Of a stretch of DNA of 64,000 bases, positions 9,035 to 18,551 are shown piece by piece. Below the pieces are notes generated by a model. The model made no database searches and was not told the origin of the DNA. It saw nothing but the letters and a program-made list of their open reading frames with translations. The stretch spans positions 124,001 to 188,000 of the forward strand of contig NZ_FQXV01000007.1 in assembly GCF_900130065.1 (NCBI RefSeq), read 5' to 3'. Positions within the stretch are counted from its first letter, which is position 1; the number at the start of each line of letters is the position of its first letter. The position numbers were made by a program, and so were the translations under genes. Source of the DNA: Sporobacter termitidis DSM 10068 (lineage in GTDB: Bacteria > Bacillota > Clostridia > Oscillospirales > Oscillospiraceae).

Positions 9035-10288
9035 CTATATGCCGCGGAACATCTGAACCTCCTGCGGCTTTCTGTCAAAGAGCGTCATCTGCGACCTCTG
9101 CACGGCCTCCTCCGGCTTTTCCCAGGGCTTTGTCATTTCGGTCCTCTGCTTCGTCTGCGTTTCCAGGATCTCGCCGATCAATCTGTTGGAGAGCAGAAAG
9201 CCCTGCGGGGTGAAGCTCCACCGGTCGTCGGAAAATACCGCCCAGCCGTGGGACTCATAAAAACGCAGGAGATTGATGGTTTTATCCATACTGCACGGGT
9301 AAATGTCCACATACTCTTTCTCCGAAATTCCTCTCGTCGTCCTCAGGCGGAGCATCAGGTATTCGCTGGCCCGCTCAAAGTCGGATATTTCTTCTCTCAG
9401 GTCGAGGATATTCTGCCCCGACAGGACGTTCTCGCTATATTTTTCCAGGTCGGCGATGTAATTATAGCGGACGCCGCCGATATAGGAGTGGGCCGCGGCG
9501 CCGAACCCCAGATATTCGTCGCCGAACCAATATTTCATATTATGCCTGGATTCATAACCGCGCCGCGCGAAATTGGATATTTCGTACTGCTTGAAGCCGA
9601 ACCGGCTCAGCGTCTCGACGGCGTAGAGATACATATCCGCCTGCGCGTCGTCATCCGGCATGAACGGAGAATCCTTATATATGTAGAGCTGGGAGCCCTC
9701 CTCGATTTTCAGTCCGTAACAGGAGATATGCTCCGGCTTGAGCGCGGCCGCCCTGTTCAGCGTGTCGGCCCACTCGTCCCTCGACTGGGAGGGCAGGCCG
9801 AAGATCAGGTCGATGCTGACATTGCTGAAGCCGGCGTCTCTGGCATTTTTTACGGCCTCCTCGGCCGCGGCGAAGTTGTGGCGCCGCCCGAGGCTTTTCA
9901 AAAGCGCGTCGTTGGCGGACTGGACGCCGACGGAAATGCGGTTGAAGCCGGCCCGGCGCATCCTGACGAGGTCCGCTTTGGTAATGCTGTCGGGGTTGAC
10001 CTCCGCCGTCACCTCGGCGTCCAGAAGCACGTGGCCGTATTTCTTCAGGGCGTTGAAGATGCTGATCAGCCGGTCGGCGCCGTAATAGCTCGGCGTCCCG
10101 CCGCCGAAATAGACTGTGTCCGTCAGGTAGCCGTCCAGCTGCGGCGCGTACTCCTTGATATGGTGCAACACGGCATGCTGATAGGACGGCATGAGCTTTT
10201 CATGGCCCGCCAGTGAATAAAAATCGCAATAGGCGCATTTGCCCGCGCAAAATGGTATATGAATATAAACGCCGAGTGTCTTTTCCAT
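9035..10288 (-). CDS. hemW: Radical SAM HemW-like protein (heme chaperone / coproporphyrinogen dehydrogenase family)
   Basis: 417 residues. The radical-SAM cluster motif PFCAGKCAYCDFYS near residue 15 has the CxxxCxxC spacing, and the GGGTPS motif follows. HemW-type elements such as DLIFGLPSQS and an HemN C-terminal region (about 280-375) are present. HemW binds heme and an Fe-S cluster and inserts heme into respiratory proteins; true HemN decarboxylates coproporphyrinogen III. The short N-terminus without HemN's extra region favours HemW. The start at 10288 is chosen because the peptide from there (MEKTLGVYIHIPFC) matches the family. The last 40 residues are an unrecognised tail. Confidence 0.88.
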   Translation of the reverse strand: MEKTLGVYIHIPFCAGKCAYCDFYSLAGHEKLMPSYQHAVLHHIKEYAPQLDGYLTDTVYFGGGTPSYYGADRLISIFNALKKYGHVLLDAEVTAEVNPDSITKADLVRMRRAGFNRISVGVQSANDALLKSLGRRHNFAAAEEAVKNARDAGFSNVSIDLIFGLPSQSRDEWADTLNRAAALKPEHISCYGLKIEEGSQLYIYKDSPFMPDDDAQADMYLYAVETLSRFGFKQYEISNFARRGYESRHNMKYWFGDEYLGFGAAAHSYIGGVRYNYIADLEKYSENVLSGQNILDLREEISDFERASEYLMLRLRTTRGISEKEYVDIYPCSMDKTINLLRFYESHGWAVFSDDRWSFTPQGFLLSNRLIGEILETQTKQRTEMTKPWEKPEEAVQRSQMTLFDRKPQEVQMFRGI

Positions 10289-10311
10289 AATATCTTTCCC
10301 GCCCAGATGTG

Positions 10312-10337
10312 CCCCCGACGGGGGGTTTTTCTGTTTT
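10312..10337 (+). terminator. Terminator-like hairpin on the plus strand, just upstream of hemW
   Basis: CCCCC, a three-base loop, then GGGGGG followed by TTTTTCTGTTTTTTT. It is oriented for plus-strand transcripts although both flanking genes are on the minus strand, so it would stop antisense transcription. Confidence 0.45.
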
Positions 10338-10362
10338 TTTGTCGTTTCGGAATACTGCCGCT

Positions 10363-11196
10363 TCAATCTAAATATAATTGTGTGTATTTTTCGTAACCGA
10401 TGACGCCCGAGAGCTCCGCCAGGAGCTGCTGCATGCCGCCGTCATCATTGGCGCCGTCCGCCGGCATCTTCCTGGCCGCGGGCTGCCCCGCCGGCAGCGA
10501 TACGGTGACCGTTGTGCCCTTGCCGGGGCTGCTCTCCAGTACGGCGCTGCCGCCGTGCCGGCGGGCGATATGCTGGACGAGCGCCAGTCCCATCCCGGCG
10601 CCGCCCGCCCGCGCCGCGAGCGCTCTCGGCGCGCCATAGCTGCTCCATGCCGACGGCAAAGCGTCGCCGCGGATGCCCGGCCCGTTGTCGCTGACGCAGA
10701 GGACGACTCTGTCGGCACAGGAGACGACGGATACTCTCACCAGGCCGCCCGGCGCGTTTTGGAGGCTGTTCGACAGAAGGTTCAGCAGCAGCATATCCAG
10801 CCGGCGCCGGTCGGCACAGATAACGCAGCGCTTTTCGCGGGACTCAAACAGGACCCGCGCGCCGCTGCCGCGCACAAGATGATCCACGGTCCCGGCCAGG
10901 TCCCTGACGGCCGCCACGATATCGAAGGACGTGCGCGCCAGCGCCATACCGCCGTTCAGAACGTCCCCCATCTCACCGATATTGTTCGTCAGCCGCAGCA
11001 GGCCGTAATAGCTGTGGCGAAGCATCGCGGCATACATGTCAAGCCGGGGGTCTCCCGCGTTTTCTATATAGGGCAGGAGCAGGTCCGACGCCATTTTCAG
11101 CACCGACAGCATATTTTTCAGCCCGGCGCCGGAGTCCGTCAGAATATTCGCCGCTTCCCTGCAATTTCCATACAGATCGGAAAGCTCTTCAGTCAA
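10363..11196 (-). CDS. Soluble sensor histidine kinase
   Basis: 277 residues without membrane segments. A helical region includes MLRHSYYGLLRLTNNI, a plausible phospho-accepting His region. The ATPase domain follows, with the N box (LLNLLSNSLQNAP), G1 box (SDNGPGI) and G2 box (GAGMGLALVQHIARRHGG) all intact. No sensor domain is visible, so input may come from a partner protein. No response regulator is adjacent. TTG at 11196 is the start because GGGGTGA lies six bases upstream. hemW follows 74 bp downstream on the same strand. The target pathway is unknown. Confidence 0.82.
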   Translation of the reverse strand: MTEELSDLYGNCREAANILTDSGAGLKNMLSVLKMASDLLLPYIENAGDPRLDMYAAMLRHSYYGLLRLTNNIGEMGDVLNGGMALARTSFDIVAAVRDLAGTVDHLVRGSGARVLFESREKRCVICADRRRLDMLLLNLLSNSLQNAPGGLVRVSVVSCADRVVLCVSDNGPGIRGDALPSAWSSYGAPRALAARAGGAGMGLALVQHIARRHGGSAVLESSPGKGTTVTVSLPAGQPAARKMPADGANDDGGMQQLLAELSGVIGYEKYTQLYLD

Positions 11197-11397
11197 GTCA
11201 CTTCACCCCGCTTCTCTCTCAATTTATCAATGTGGAGACAGCCGGGGAAAAATACGAGCTAAAAATTAGAAAAAAGTGACTTCAGACGTCTGATACGTCC
11301 CAAATATGCATTAGGTTTTATAATAACAAAAAAATCTCCGTTTCACAACTATTTTTGTTGCCTTTCATTAAAAACGCGAAAAGCAACGAAAATCCCT

Positions 11398-11425
11398 TTG
11401 ATTTCTCTTTAATAATTGGTATAAT
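11398..11425 (+). promoter_or_regulatory. SigmaA promoter of gapA
   Basis: TTGATT (11398-11403), a 16-bp spacer and a perfect TATAAT (11420-11425), 48 bp before the gapA start. The AT-rich 11197-11397 interval holds nothing else I recognise. Confidence 0.75.
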
Positions 11426-11470
11426 CAGCTTGCGAAAGTACCCGACCCAATTCTTCGTTCACGGAGGTAA

Positions 11471-12481
<1,011 letters not shown>

Positions 12482-12541
12482 TACTAAAGTATGACGATTC
12501 GGCCGGGACATTTGTTCCCGGCCGCGCGTTTCAGGAGGCAC

Positions 12542-13348
12542 ATGAATATGGAACAAGCTTATAAAATCGGTATCATCGGCTGCGGCCATCTGGGCCAGGC
12601 CCTGGCCCAGGCCTGCCTTAATAACGGCATCCCAAAGGACAGGCTGCTGCTTTCCTACCGGGGCAGCGCGGAGACGCGCGGCAGGCTGGCCGAAAAGGGG
12701 CTGCTTGACTGCGCCGTCCCGAACGAGCGGCTGCTCAGCCAGGCCGATGTCATCTTCATCACGATCAAGCCGCAGGACTTTGCAACGCTCAAGGACATCG
12801 GCATCCCGGCCAAAACGACCGTCGTTTCCCTGATGGCCGGCATCCCGCTGGAGCTGCTCCGGGAGGTCGTCGGCAAAAATGCCCTTCGGATGATGATCAG
12901 CGGCCCCGACGCCATATTGTCCGGCCACGGCGTCGCGGTTGTTTACCCGGGAAACGCGTTTGTGGAGCAATTTTTGAAAGTCATCCGCGTCAGGCAGCTG
13001 CAGCTGTCGGGCGAGGACGAGCTCAACGTCTTTACGGCGGGCGTCTGCATCCCGCCGGCGCTTTTGCAGCTCGATGACCCGGCAAAAAGCGCGGAGGCCA
13101 TCAAGCGCCTCTCCGGCGATTATCCCATGATGGCGACCCTCTACGAGTGGTCCCTCGGCGTTCTCCCCCAGTCCCTGACCGGCGAGGAAAAAGAGGTCTA
13201 TATCAAGCGCATGGCCACAAAGGGCGGCATCACGGAGGCCGTCATCAACAGCCTGAAAGCGGGCGCCCCTCTTGATACGGCGCTGAAAAACGGCGTTGCC
13301 CGGGCCGAGGAGATATCAAAATCGACTCTGGAAGCGTTTAAAAAGTAG
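12542..13348 (+). CDS. Pyrroline-5-carboxylate reductase-like protein
   Basis: 268 residues. An N-terminal NADP-binding fold (IGIIGCGHLGQALAQA) is followed by a C-terminal dimerisation domain. The latter contains MATKGGITEAVINSL, close to the P5CR signature ATPGGTT. ProC reduces pyrroline-5-carboxylate to proline. The central region is divergent (long GVCIPPALLQL stretch), so a related imine-reductase or F420-type oxidoreductase role is possible. ATG 12542 follows CAGGAGGC. It lies 60 bp after gapA on the same strand; the hairpin between them lacks a U-tract, so co-transcription with partial processing is plausible. Confidence 0.75.
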   Translation: MNMEQAYKIGIIGCGHLGQALAQACLNNGIPKDRLLLSYRGSAETRGRLAEKGLLDCAVPNERLLSQADVIFITIKPQDFATLKDIGIPAKTTVVSLMAGIPLELLREVVGKNALRMMISGPDAILSGHGVAVVYPGNAFVEQFLKVIRVRQLQLSGEDELNVFTAGVCIPPALLQLDDPAKSAEAIKRLSGDYPMMATLYEWSLGVLPQSLTGEEKEVYIKRMATKGGITEAVINSLKAGAPLDTALKNGVARAEEISKSTLEAFKK

Positions 13349-13381
13349 AAGCTTTGCGTTATAAACCGCTCTTTCGGCATA

Positions 13382-13408
13382 AAAAAATCGCCGGAGGGCG
13401 GTTTTTTC
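13382..13408 (+). terminator. Terminator of the ProC-like gene
   Basis: AAAAAATCGCC (13382-13392) pairs with GGCGGTTTTTT (13397-13407) around a GGAG loop, ending in a T run. Confidence 0.8.
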
Positions 13409-13454
13409 TGGCTTTTCGGCGTGAACCCCGGGACATTCGCCGCGCCGGCAAAAA

Positions 13455-13510
13455 CGGGGGGAGCAAGCCCCCGCCCTACATATATGTACGGGCGACACTG
13501 GGTCGCCCGT
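13455..13510. repeat. GC-rich palindromic repeat abutting sigG
   Basis: Two palindromes: GGGGG...CCCCC near 13456-13472 and a 9-bp CGGGCGAC-type inverted repeat near 13488-13509. They are linked by CCCTACATATATGTA. The element ends three bases before the sigG stop and may also fold as its terminator. Confidence 0.5.
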
Positions 13511-13512
13511 AT

Positions 13513-14283
13513 TCACAGATTCTTCTTGATCTGATTGATCGCGTTTTTCTCAAGGCGCGAGACCTGGGCCTGGCTGATGCCGACTTCGGCGGCGACCTCC
13601 ATTTGGGTCTTGCCATAGAAAAAGCGGAGGGCCAGGATGTGCTTTTCGCGGTCGCCGAGGCGCTCGATGGCGTCGTTTAACGCGATCTGCTCGAGCCAGT
13701 TCTCGTCGGTATTTTTCGTGTCGCTGACCTGATCCATGACGCAGATGCTCTCGCCGCCGTCGGTATATAAAGGCTCGTAGAGCGAGACGGGGTCCGTGAT
13801 GGAATCCATGGCGAAAACGACCTCTTCCCTTTTGAGCCCCAGGGCCGTGGCAAGCTCGTCCACAGTGGGCTCGCGCTGCGTGTCGTTCATCAGCTTTTCC
13901 TTCATCTGCAGCGCACGGTACGCCGTGTCGCGCATACTGCGGGAGACGCGGATGGCGCTGTTGTCACGCAGATATCTTCTGATCTCGCCGATGATCATTG
14001 GGACGCCGTAGGTGGAAAACCGGACGTTGAGCCCCGTATCGAAATTGTCGATGGCTTTCATGAGGCCGATGCAGCCCACCTGAAACAGGTCGTCGACATT
14101 TTCGCCCCGGTTGACAAATTTCTGGATGACGGACAAAACGAGTCTCAAATTTCCCGCGATGAGCTCTTCTCTGGCCTTTTTGTCGCCGGCTTTGCTCTTG
14201 ATCAACAGTTCGGTCGTCTCGTCATTTTTCAGGACCTTGAGTCTGGCCGTATTGACACCGCAAATTTCGACCTTACCCGCCAA
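13513..14283 (-). CDS. sigG: Sporulation sigma factor SigmaG (late forespore)
   Basis: 256 residues. The N-terminal KVEICGVNTARL segment is diagnostic of SigmaG. Region 2 has NLRLVLSVIQKF, DLFQVGCIGLMKAIDNF and RFSTYGVPMIIGEIRRYLRD. Region 4 ends with EVGISQAQVSRLEKNAI. SigmaG directs late forespore genes such as small acid-soluble proteins and germination receptors. The start is a TTG at 14281-14283, seven bases after GGGGAGGGG. A sigmaF/sigmaG-type promoter lies just upstream, matching the known forespore activation of spoIIIG. It is not adjacent to sigE here, unlike in Bacillus subtilis. Confidence 0.97.
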   Translation of the reverse strand: MAGKVEICGVNTARLKVLKNDETTELLIKSKAGDKKAREELIAGNLRLVLSVIQKFVNRGENVDDLFQVGCIGLMKAIDNFDTGLNVRFSTYGVPMIIGEIRRYLRDNSAIRVSRSMRDTAYRALQMKEKLMNDTQREPTVDELATALGLKREEVVFAMDSITDPVSLYEPLYTDGGESICVMDQVSDTKNTDENWLEQIALNDAIERLGDREKHILALRFFYGKTQMEVAAEVGISQAQVSRLEKNAINQIKKNL

Positions 14284-14326
14284 CGATGATCCCCTCCCCG
14301 TTAATGGAAATTGACTGCTGCGAAGT

Positions 14327-14356
14327 CAGTATTTCCGCGGAAAGGGTTTTTAATAC
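14327..14356 (-). promoter_or_regulatory. SigmaF/SigmaG-type promoter of sigG
   Basis: On the minus strand GTATT (14352-14356), a 15-bp spacer, then GGAAATACTG (14327-14336). The latter fits the forespore -10 consensus GGnrAnAHTR at every position; the -35 fits GywTA at four of five. Confidence 0.75.
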
Positions 14357-14463
14357 GGTTATCGGGCGTCTGAGAAATAATGTGCTTCCGGCGTATAAAA
14401 GGCGGAATTCTGCTTAAAATAAAAGATTTGGGATAACGTGGGGCGGATTTCCAGTAATATGAT

Positions 14464-14492
14464 TTGTTACATTTTGCGGAAAGGCGTATAAA
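14464..14492 (+). promoter_or_regulatory. Promoter of the ECF sigma gene
   Basis: TTGTTA (14464-14469), a 17-bp spacer and TATAAA (14487-14492). The string CGTATAA overlapping the -10 also resembles ECF-type -10 elements, so autoregulation is possible. Confidence 0.6.
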
Positions 14493-14511
14493 TAGATGTG
14501 AGGTGTACTGA

Positions 14512-15027
14512 ATGAGAGAATTCGAGGAACTCTGCAGAGAAAATTACGCCAGGATTTATCGCTATATTTTTGCCATGACCGGGAGCAAAGAGTCTGCTGA
14601 GGACCTGATTCAGGACGTCTTCACGGCTGCTATCGAAAAGGGCGAGGCTTTTCTACAGCATGAAAACCCGCCCGCCTATCTGTACAAGACGGCCCGGAAC
14701 ATGACGTTTACATATTTAAAGCAGCGGCGGCGGATGGCGGCGGAGCCGCTGGACGAGAACACGCCCGACGGCGACGGAGACCTGAGCGACCAGCTTCTGC
14801 GAACATACGACAAGCAGATCGACGAAACGGCGTATGCCGGTCAGGTGCTGCACGGCCTTGATTCCGGCCAGCGGGAGCTTTATGAAAAACGGTACGTCGA
14901 GCGCCTGCCGATCAGGGATATATCACAGGAGCTGGGCACCAGCGAGCCGGCCATGCGCATGCGGCTGGTCCGGCTCCGGCGGGACATCCATGACGCCGTC
15001 AAGGAGCTGAAGCTTGATGAAAAGTAA
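14512..15027 (+). CDS. ECF-type RNA polymerase sigma factor
   Basis: 171 residues with only regions 2 and 4. Region 2 reads from YARIYRYIFAMTGSKESAEDLIQDVF, with the ECF-typical AEDLIQDVF. Region 4 has a helix-turn-helix (LPIRDISQELGTSEPAMRMRLVRLRR). Group 4 sigma factors respond to cell-envelope or other external signals and are held by a membrane anti-sigma factor. The next gene (15094-16182) encodes a one-helix membrane protein that fits that role. GAGGTG lies seven bases before the ATG. Confidence 0.92.
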   Translation: MREFEELCRENYARIYRYIFAMTGSKESAEDLIQDVFTAAIEKGEAFLQHENPPAYLYKTARNMTFTYLKQRRRMAAEPLDENTPDGDGDLSDQLLRTYDKQIDETAYAGQVLHGLDSGQRELYEKRYVERLPIRDISQELGTSEPAMRMRLVRLRRDIHDAVKELKLDEK

Positions 15028-15093
15028 GTTACATCGGACCGATTCGGATATATATCAGTGTAAGGCGCTTTACAGGGAAAGCCGAGGTTAACT

Positions 15094-16182
15094 ATGGAAA
15101 ACAGAACCGACTTCAATATTGCGGAACTGGTGCGGGCGTTGGATTCGGCCGTTTTATCCGGGGACGTTGACGGCGCGGATGAATTCGCCGCGGCGCTGTA
15201 CCGCCTGCGGGGCGGCACGGAGGAAGACGCCGTGATGCCGGATCAGTTTCCCATAAACATCGCGCTCGGGAACACTGCTTACTCAGGAGGACATCCGATG
15301 AAACAAAAAAGCGTCAAAAAAATTGTGGCTCTCGCCGCGGCGGCGGCGCTCATCGCGGCGCTGGGTATCACCGCGCTGGCCACGCACCTGTTCGGGCTCA
15401 ATGACCTGGTCATGAAGAACAATGACACCGGCGGCAGCATCTCAAATCCCTATGCGGGGCCGGCATCGCCGGACGACGGTACCTCTCCGTTGCCGCAGGA
15501 CCTTATCGCGCTGCAGGGCTACCCCGGCAGCAAGGAATACAAGGCCACCCAGGAGTGGAGCGCGTTTCTGACCGGTTACGACACCGACCATGCCGTCCTC
15601 AATCAGGTCGGCAACAGCGCCAACGAATATACTGAAAAATATCCGTTATATCTGGTCTATTCCAAGGACATGGCCGACAAGCTGGAGGAAATCATCGCCA
15701 AATACGGGCTGAAGCTCCACACAGAGATGACCGTTTTCGACACGCCGGAGCAGCTGCTCACGAACGCCGGCGCCGCCGGCCTCCTCAAAGACAATAACGG
15801 CACCGGCGTCAACAAGATTCTCAGCGGGTATGTGTACGAGGACGGCGCCTTCCAGTACGACGGGGAGGCCGTGCTCACCACCGGCAAAATAGTTCAATAC
15901 CAGTTTGGAAATTACGTAAAGGGCACCTTCTCCGATGTATACTTAAATGTTGGCGACGCATCCAAGTATCAGGAGTGGCAGTACGCGACGCAGAGCGGCG
16001 CCACCGTCTCCCTGGCGCTCGGCGAAAACAAGGCTCTCGTCATCCTCGACCTGCCGGAATCCTTCGTCGTCATCAACGTCCTGGGCGGCACCATGGAAGA
16101 CGCCGCCTTCGCAATGGACCCCATCGCCAAAGCGGATCTGGAGAAATTCGCGGACCTGTTCGATTATTCGCGGCTCAAATAA
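15094..16182 (+). CDS. Probable membrane anti-sigma factor / ECF-associated protein
   Basis: 362 residues, unrecognised family. A 68-residue acidic, probably cytoplasmic N-terminal part is followed by MKQKSVKKIV and one membrane segment (about 77-98). The remaining 260 residues would be extracytoplasmic and show no known domain. Position 67 bp behind an ECF sigma gene and single-pass topology suggest an anti-sigma factor, by inference only. Oddity: a strong AGGAGG at about 15286 precedes an in-frame ATG at 15298. An alternative product of 294 residues could start there, with the membrane segment acting as a signal peptide. Confidence 0.7.
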   Translation: MENRTDFNIAELVRALDSAVLSGDVDGADEFAAALYRLRGGTEEDAVMPDQFPINIALGNTAYSGGHPMKQKSVKKIVALAAAAALIAALGITALATHLFGLNDLVMKNNDTGGSISNPYAGPASPDDGTSPLPQDLIALQGYPGSKEYKATQEWSAFLTGYDTDHAVLNQVGNSANEYTEKYPLYLVYSKDMADKLEEIIAKYGLKLHTEMTVFDTPEQLLTNAGAAGLLKDNNGTGVNKILSGYVYEDGAFQYDGEAVLTTGKIVQYQFGNYVKGTFSDVYLNVGDASKYQEWQYATQSGATVSLALGENKALVILDLPESFVVINVLGGTMEDAAFAMDPIAKADLEKFADLFDYSRLK

Positions 16183-16218
16183 CAGGCGCGGCATACCACA
16201 AAGCCTTAAATTTAACAA

Positions 16219-16257
16219 GAAGCAGCCCGGCCGATCCGACCGGGCTGCTTCCTGTTT
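16219..16257 (+). terminator. Terminator of the ECF sigma operon
   Basis: A 12-bp perfect stem, GAAGCAGCCCGG (16219-16230) with its complement (16240-16251), then CTGTTTG. The T-tract is weak. Confidence 0.6.
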
Positions 16258-16369
16258 GAAAAGAAAAATGTGGCAGCGGGATTGCTTTATTTTTAATGGT
16301 ATGTTATTTCGAAAAAAAACAAAACTAAAAGCACACTCAAAATTATAAACCGTGAAAGGGGTTTCTTAT

Positions 16370-16795
16370 ATGAACGCACCTGGAAAAGGTCTTCTTAAAA
16401 CAGTCAGCGTACTATTTATTATTTTTGGCGCGATTGCGGCCATCGTGTCGCTTCTCGGCGTGGCGGGCTCCGCCGCGCTGACGTCTGTGGGCGGCGTCGC
16501 CGGGACCGCCATCGGCGGCGTCCTTCTGGTGGCGACGATCCTGATTTTGATCGTCTCCGTGCTCGAGCTGGTGCTCGGCATCGTCGGCTTCAATAAATGC
16601 GGCGACCCGCACAAGGCCAGCTATTTCATCACGGTCGGCGTCGTCATGAGCATCATTTCTCTCGTCCCTTTGATCCTCAGCGCCGCCAGCGGCGCTTTCC
16701 AGCTGACGAGTCTCATCGGCTTTGTGCTGCCGATCCTCTATATCGTCGGCGGCGCCATGAACAGAAACGCCATCACCAGAGGCGCCGCGGATTAA
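16370..16795 (+). CDS. Small four-helix membrane protein, unknown function
   Basis: 141 residues with four predicted membrane helices (about 10-33, 45-70, 83-105, 110-130). A FNKCGDPHKASYF linker sits between helices 2 and 3. I recognise no catalytic motif or named family. ATG 16370 is chosen because AAAGGGG lies about nine bases upstream; an in-frame GTG at 16352 lacks a site. The gene is flanked by its own terminator and by the convergent sigE. GC content and codon use match the neighbours. Confidence 0.75.
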   Translation: MNAPGKGLLKTVSVLFIIFGAIAAIVSLLGVAGSAALTSVGGVAGTAIGGVLLVATILILIVSVLELVLGIVGFNKCGDPHKASYFITVGVVMSIISLVPLILSAASGAFQLTSLIGFVLPILYIVGGAMNRNAITRGAAD

Positions 16796-16809
16796 TAAAG
16801 CTTTATTGT

Positions 16810-16840
16810 AAAATCCCGCCGAAAATGGCGGGATTTTTTG
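16810..16840. terminator. Bidirectional terminator between the membrane protein and sigE
   Basis: AAAATCCCGCC (16810-16820), a six-base loop, then the exact complement followed by TTTTTT on the plus strand. The A-rich left side could also serve the minus-strand sigE transcript. Confidence 0.85.
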
Positions 16841-16862
16841 TTTGGATAAAAGCCGGCGCGCG

Positions 16863-17594
16863 TTATATGTGGCGCGTGATCTCCCGGCGGAGCCTCAGTA
16901 TAATCCGCTTTTCCAGGCGGCTGATGTAGGACTGGGAGATGCCCATCAGGTCGGCGACCTCCTTTTGGGTGCGCTCCTCGATGCCGCCCAGGCCGAAGCG
17001 CATGACGATGATCTCCTTCTCCCGCTCTGAGAGCTTCTCGATGGCGTCCAGCAGGAGCTTTTTGTCCACGTCGTCCTCCATGGGGCGCATGACCATATCC
17101 GAGTCGGTGCCGAGGATATCCGACAAAAGGAGCTCGTTGCCGTCCCAATCGGTGTTCAGAGGCTCGTCAAAGGACACCTCCGCCTTCCTGTTGGAGGTCT
17201 TGCGGAGGAACATGAGAATCTCGTTTTCGATGCAGCGCGAGGCGTACGTGGCGAGCTTGATGTTTTTCTCCGCGTCGTATGTATTGATGGCCTTGATGAG
17301 GCCGATGGTGCCGATGGAAATGAGGTCCTCGATGTTGATGCCCGTGTTCTCAAAGCGGCGGGCGATGTAGACCACCAGCCGGAGGTTGCGCTCGATGAGC
17401 GCCTGCTTGGCCTCATACGAGTCGTCGGACAGCATCGAGATAAAGTGCGCCTCCTCCTCGCGCGTCATCGGCGGCGGCAGCGTCTCGCTCCCGCCGATGT
17501 AAAAGACGCCGGGCGGCAGCGCGATGCCGAGCCTTTCGAACAGGCGGTACAATCTCAACGTCACGGCGATTTTGATTTTCAGCATTTTATTCAT
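16863..17594 (-). CDS. sigE: Sporulation sigma factor SigmaE (early mother cell), pro-form
   Basis: 243 residues. The N-terminal pro-sequence (about 1-30, [19 protein letters not shown]) is followed by [10 protein letters not shown], matching the SpoIIGA processing region (SEALPPP). Region 2 contains [16 protein letters not shown] and [14 protein letters not shown]; region 4 contains [22 protein letters not shown]. SigmaE drives early mother-cell genes after cleavage at the septum. The gene lies 14 bp downstream of spoIIGA, the usual operon order, with GGTGGGGG as ribosome site. It should be expressed from the Spo0A-type promoter at 18482-18514. Confidence 0.97.
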   Translation of the reverse strand: MNKMLKIKIAVTLRLYRLFERLGIALPPGVFYIGGSETLPPPMTREEEAHFISMLSDDSYEAKQALIERNLRLVVYIARRFENTGINIEDLISIGTIGLIKAINTYDAEKNIKLATYASRCIENEILMFLRKTSNRKAEVSFDEPLNTDWDGNELLLSDILGTDSDMVMRPMEDDVDKKLLLDAIEKLSEREKEIIVMRFGLGGIEERTQKEVADLMGISQSYISRLEKRIILRLRREITRHI

Positions 17595-17608
17595 CGTATT
17601 CCCCCACC

Positions 17609-18460
17609 TTAAGCGCCCAGCAGCGCCGAATATGCACCATTTTCGGAGACGCTGTTCGGAGACAGCGCCAGAAGCATGCCTGTTTTGTTCCTGCCGTCAA
17701 CCACGATCTCGTCCGGCCGGAAGGCCAGCAGCATCCCGCCGGTCACGCCGACGGCGCTGTATGGAACGAGCTGAAAGCGCATGCCTTTATCAGATACGGA
17801 GAGCTCCTCCAGGACATGCACAACGTCCTTTTTGCGAAGCTCCGTCACTGTCTTGAGGATATCGGGCGCAAAGAGCGGCTTTAAATCGCCGACGCCGGCG
17901 ACGATGACCGGTCTGCCCGTCATCGGATCGGTCAGGGAGTTCCCCGTATCGCGGAGGGCCCGCATGCTGACCTTCCGGCCGCCGTGCCGCAGCTCCAGCG
18001 TCACGATCCCGCCGCCGCGGTGCTTGGCCGCCCGCCTGAACACCAGCGTCAGGACAATGTAGCCGCCGCCAAAGGCCAGAATCAGCAGCTTCAGGCTCAC
18101 CGACAGGTGTACCTCATTGATATTCCCGCCGCCCAGGAGCGACACCGCCATCACCGCGCCCCCAAAGGCCGCCGACACCGCGAAAAAAACGAGAGTGAGC
18201 CGGATGATTCTCGCCTGTCCGCCGAAAGCGCACAGGACCATCACGATCCCGACGGCAACCTTGACGAGGAGACTGGTTAAAAACACCGTCAGCGGCAGGA
18301 CGGCCGCAACGGCATAGAAAGCGCCCAGCGCCGCGCCGCCCAGGAGCCGCAGGCGCGGCGTTTTCACCGCACATATCTTGGCTGTCACGAGCAGGAGTAT
18401 GTAGTTGATGACGATATTGATGAGAAACAGAGAATCTACATATACCACCTGCATGATCAT
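17609..18460 (-). CDS. spoIIGA: SpoIIGA, pro-SigmaE processing aspartic peptidase
   Basis: 283 residues from ATG 18460, which follows AGGAGG by six bases; a second in-frame ATG at 18454 is less well spaced. The N-terminal half has five membrane segments (about 10-27, 40-62, 65-80, 86-108, 122-140). The C-terminal half is a cytoplasmic protease domain with the active-site motif [10 protein letters not shown] (Asp171). SpoIIGA dimerises at the sporulation septum and cleaves pro-SigmaE. The length fits clostridial homologues. sigE follows immediately. Confidence 0.96.
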   Translation of the reverse strand: MIMQVVYVDSLFLINIVINYILLLVTAKICAVKTPRLRLLGGAALGAFYAVAAVLPLTVFLTSLLVKVAVGIVMVLCAFGGQARIIRLTLVFFAVSAAFGGAVMAVSLLGGGNINEVHLSVSLKLLILAFGGGYIVLTLVFRRAAKHRGGGIVTLELRHGGRKVSMRALRDTGNSLTDPMTGRPVIVAGVGDLKPLFAPDILKTVTELRKKDVVHVLEELSVSDKGMRFQLVPYSAVGVTGGMLLAFRPDEIVVDGRNKTGMLLALSPNSVSENGAYSALLGA

Positions 18461-18481
18461 GTCCCCCCTCCTGATGAAGCC

Positions 18482-18514
18482 ATTATAGTCGGGCCATGGG
18501 GAAAAAAAAGTCAA
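18482..18514 (-). promoter_or_regulatory. spoIIG promoter, SigmaA boxes with 21-bp spacer
   Basis: On the minus strand TTGACT (18509-18514) and a perfect TATAAT (18482-18487) are separated by 21 bp. The abnormally long spacer is a hallmark of the Spo0A-activated spoIIG promoter, which has 22 bp in Bacillus subtilis. Confidence 0.8.
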
Positions 18515-18520
18515 AATAAT

Positions 18521-18546
18521 AAGGTCATGCAAAAAAGCATGACCTT
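18521..18546 (-). terminator. Hairpin ending the TSCPD gene, upstream of the spoIIG promoter
   Basis: A perfect 10-bp stem (18521-18530 / 18537-18546) with a six-base loop is followed on the minus strand by ATTATTTTG. It would insulate spoIIG from transcription through the upstream small gene. Confidence 0.6.
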
Positions 18547-18551
18547 CGAGT

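Noticed and set aside
13438-13512. CRISPR array or tRNA in the GC-rich palindromic repeat
   Set aside because: There are no regularly spaced repeats and no tRNA cloverleaf; it is a single REP-like element.
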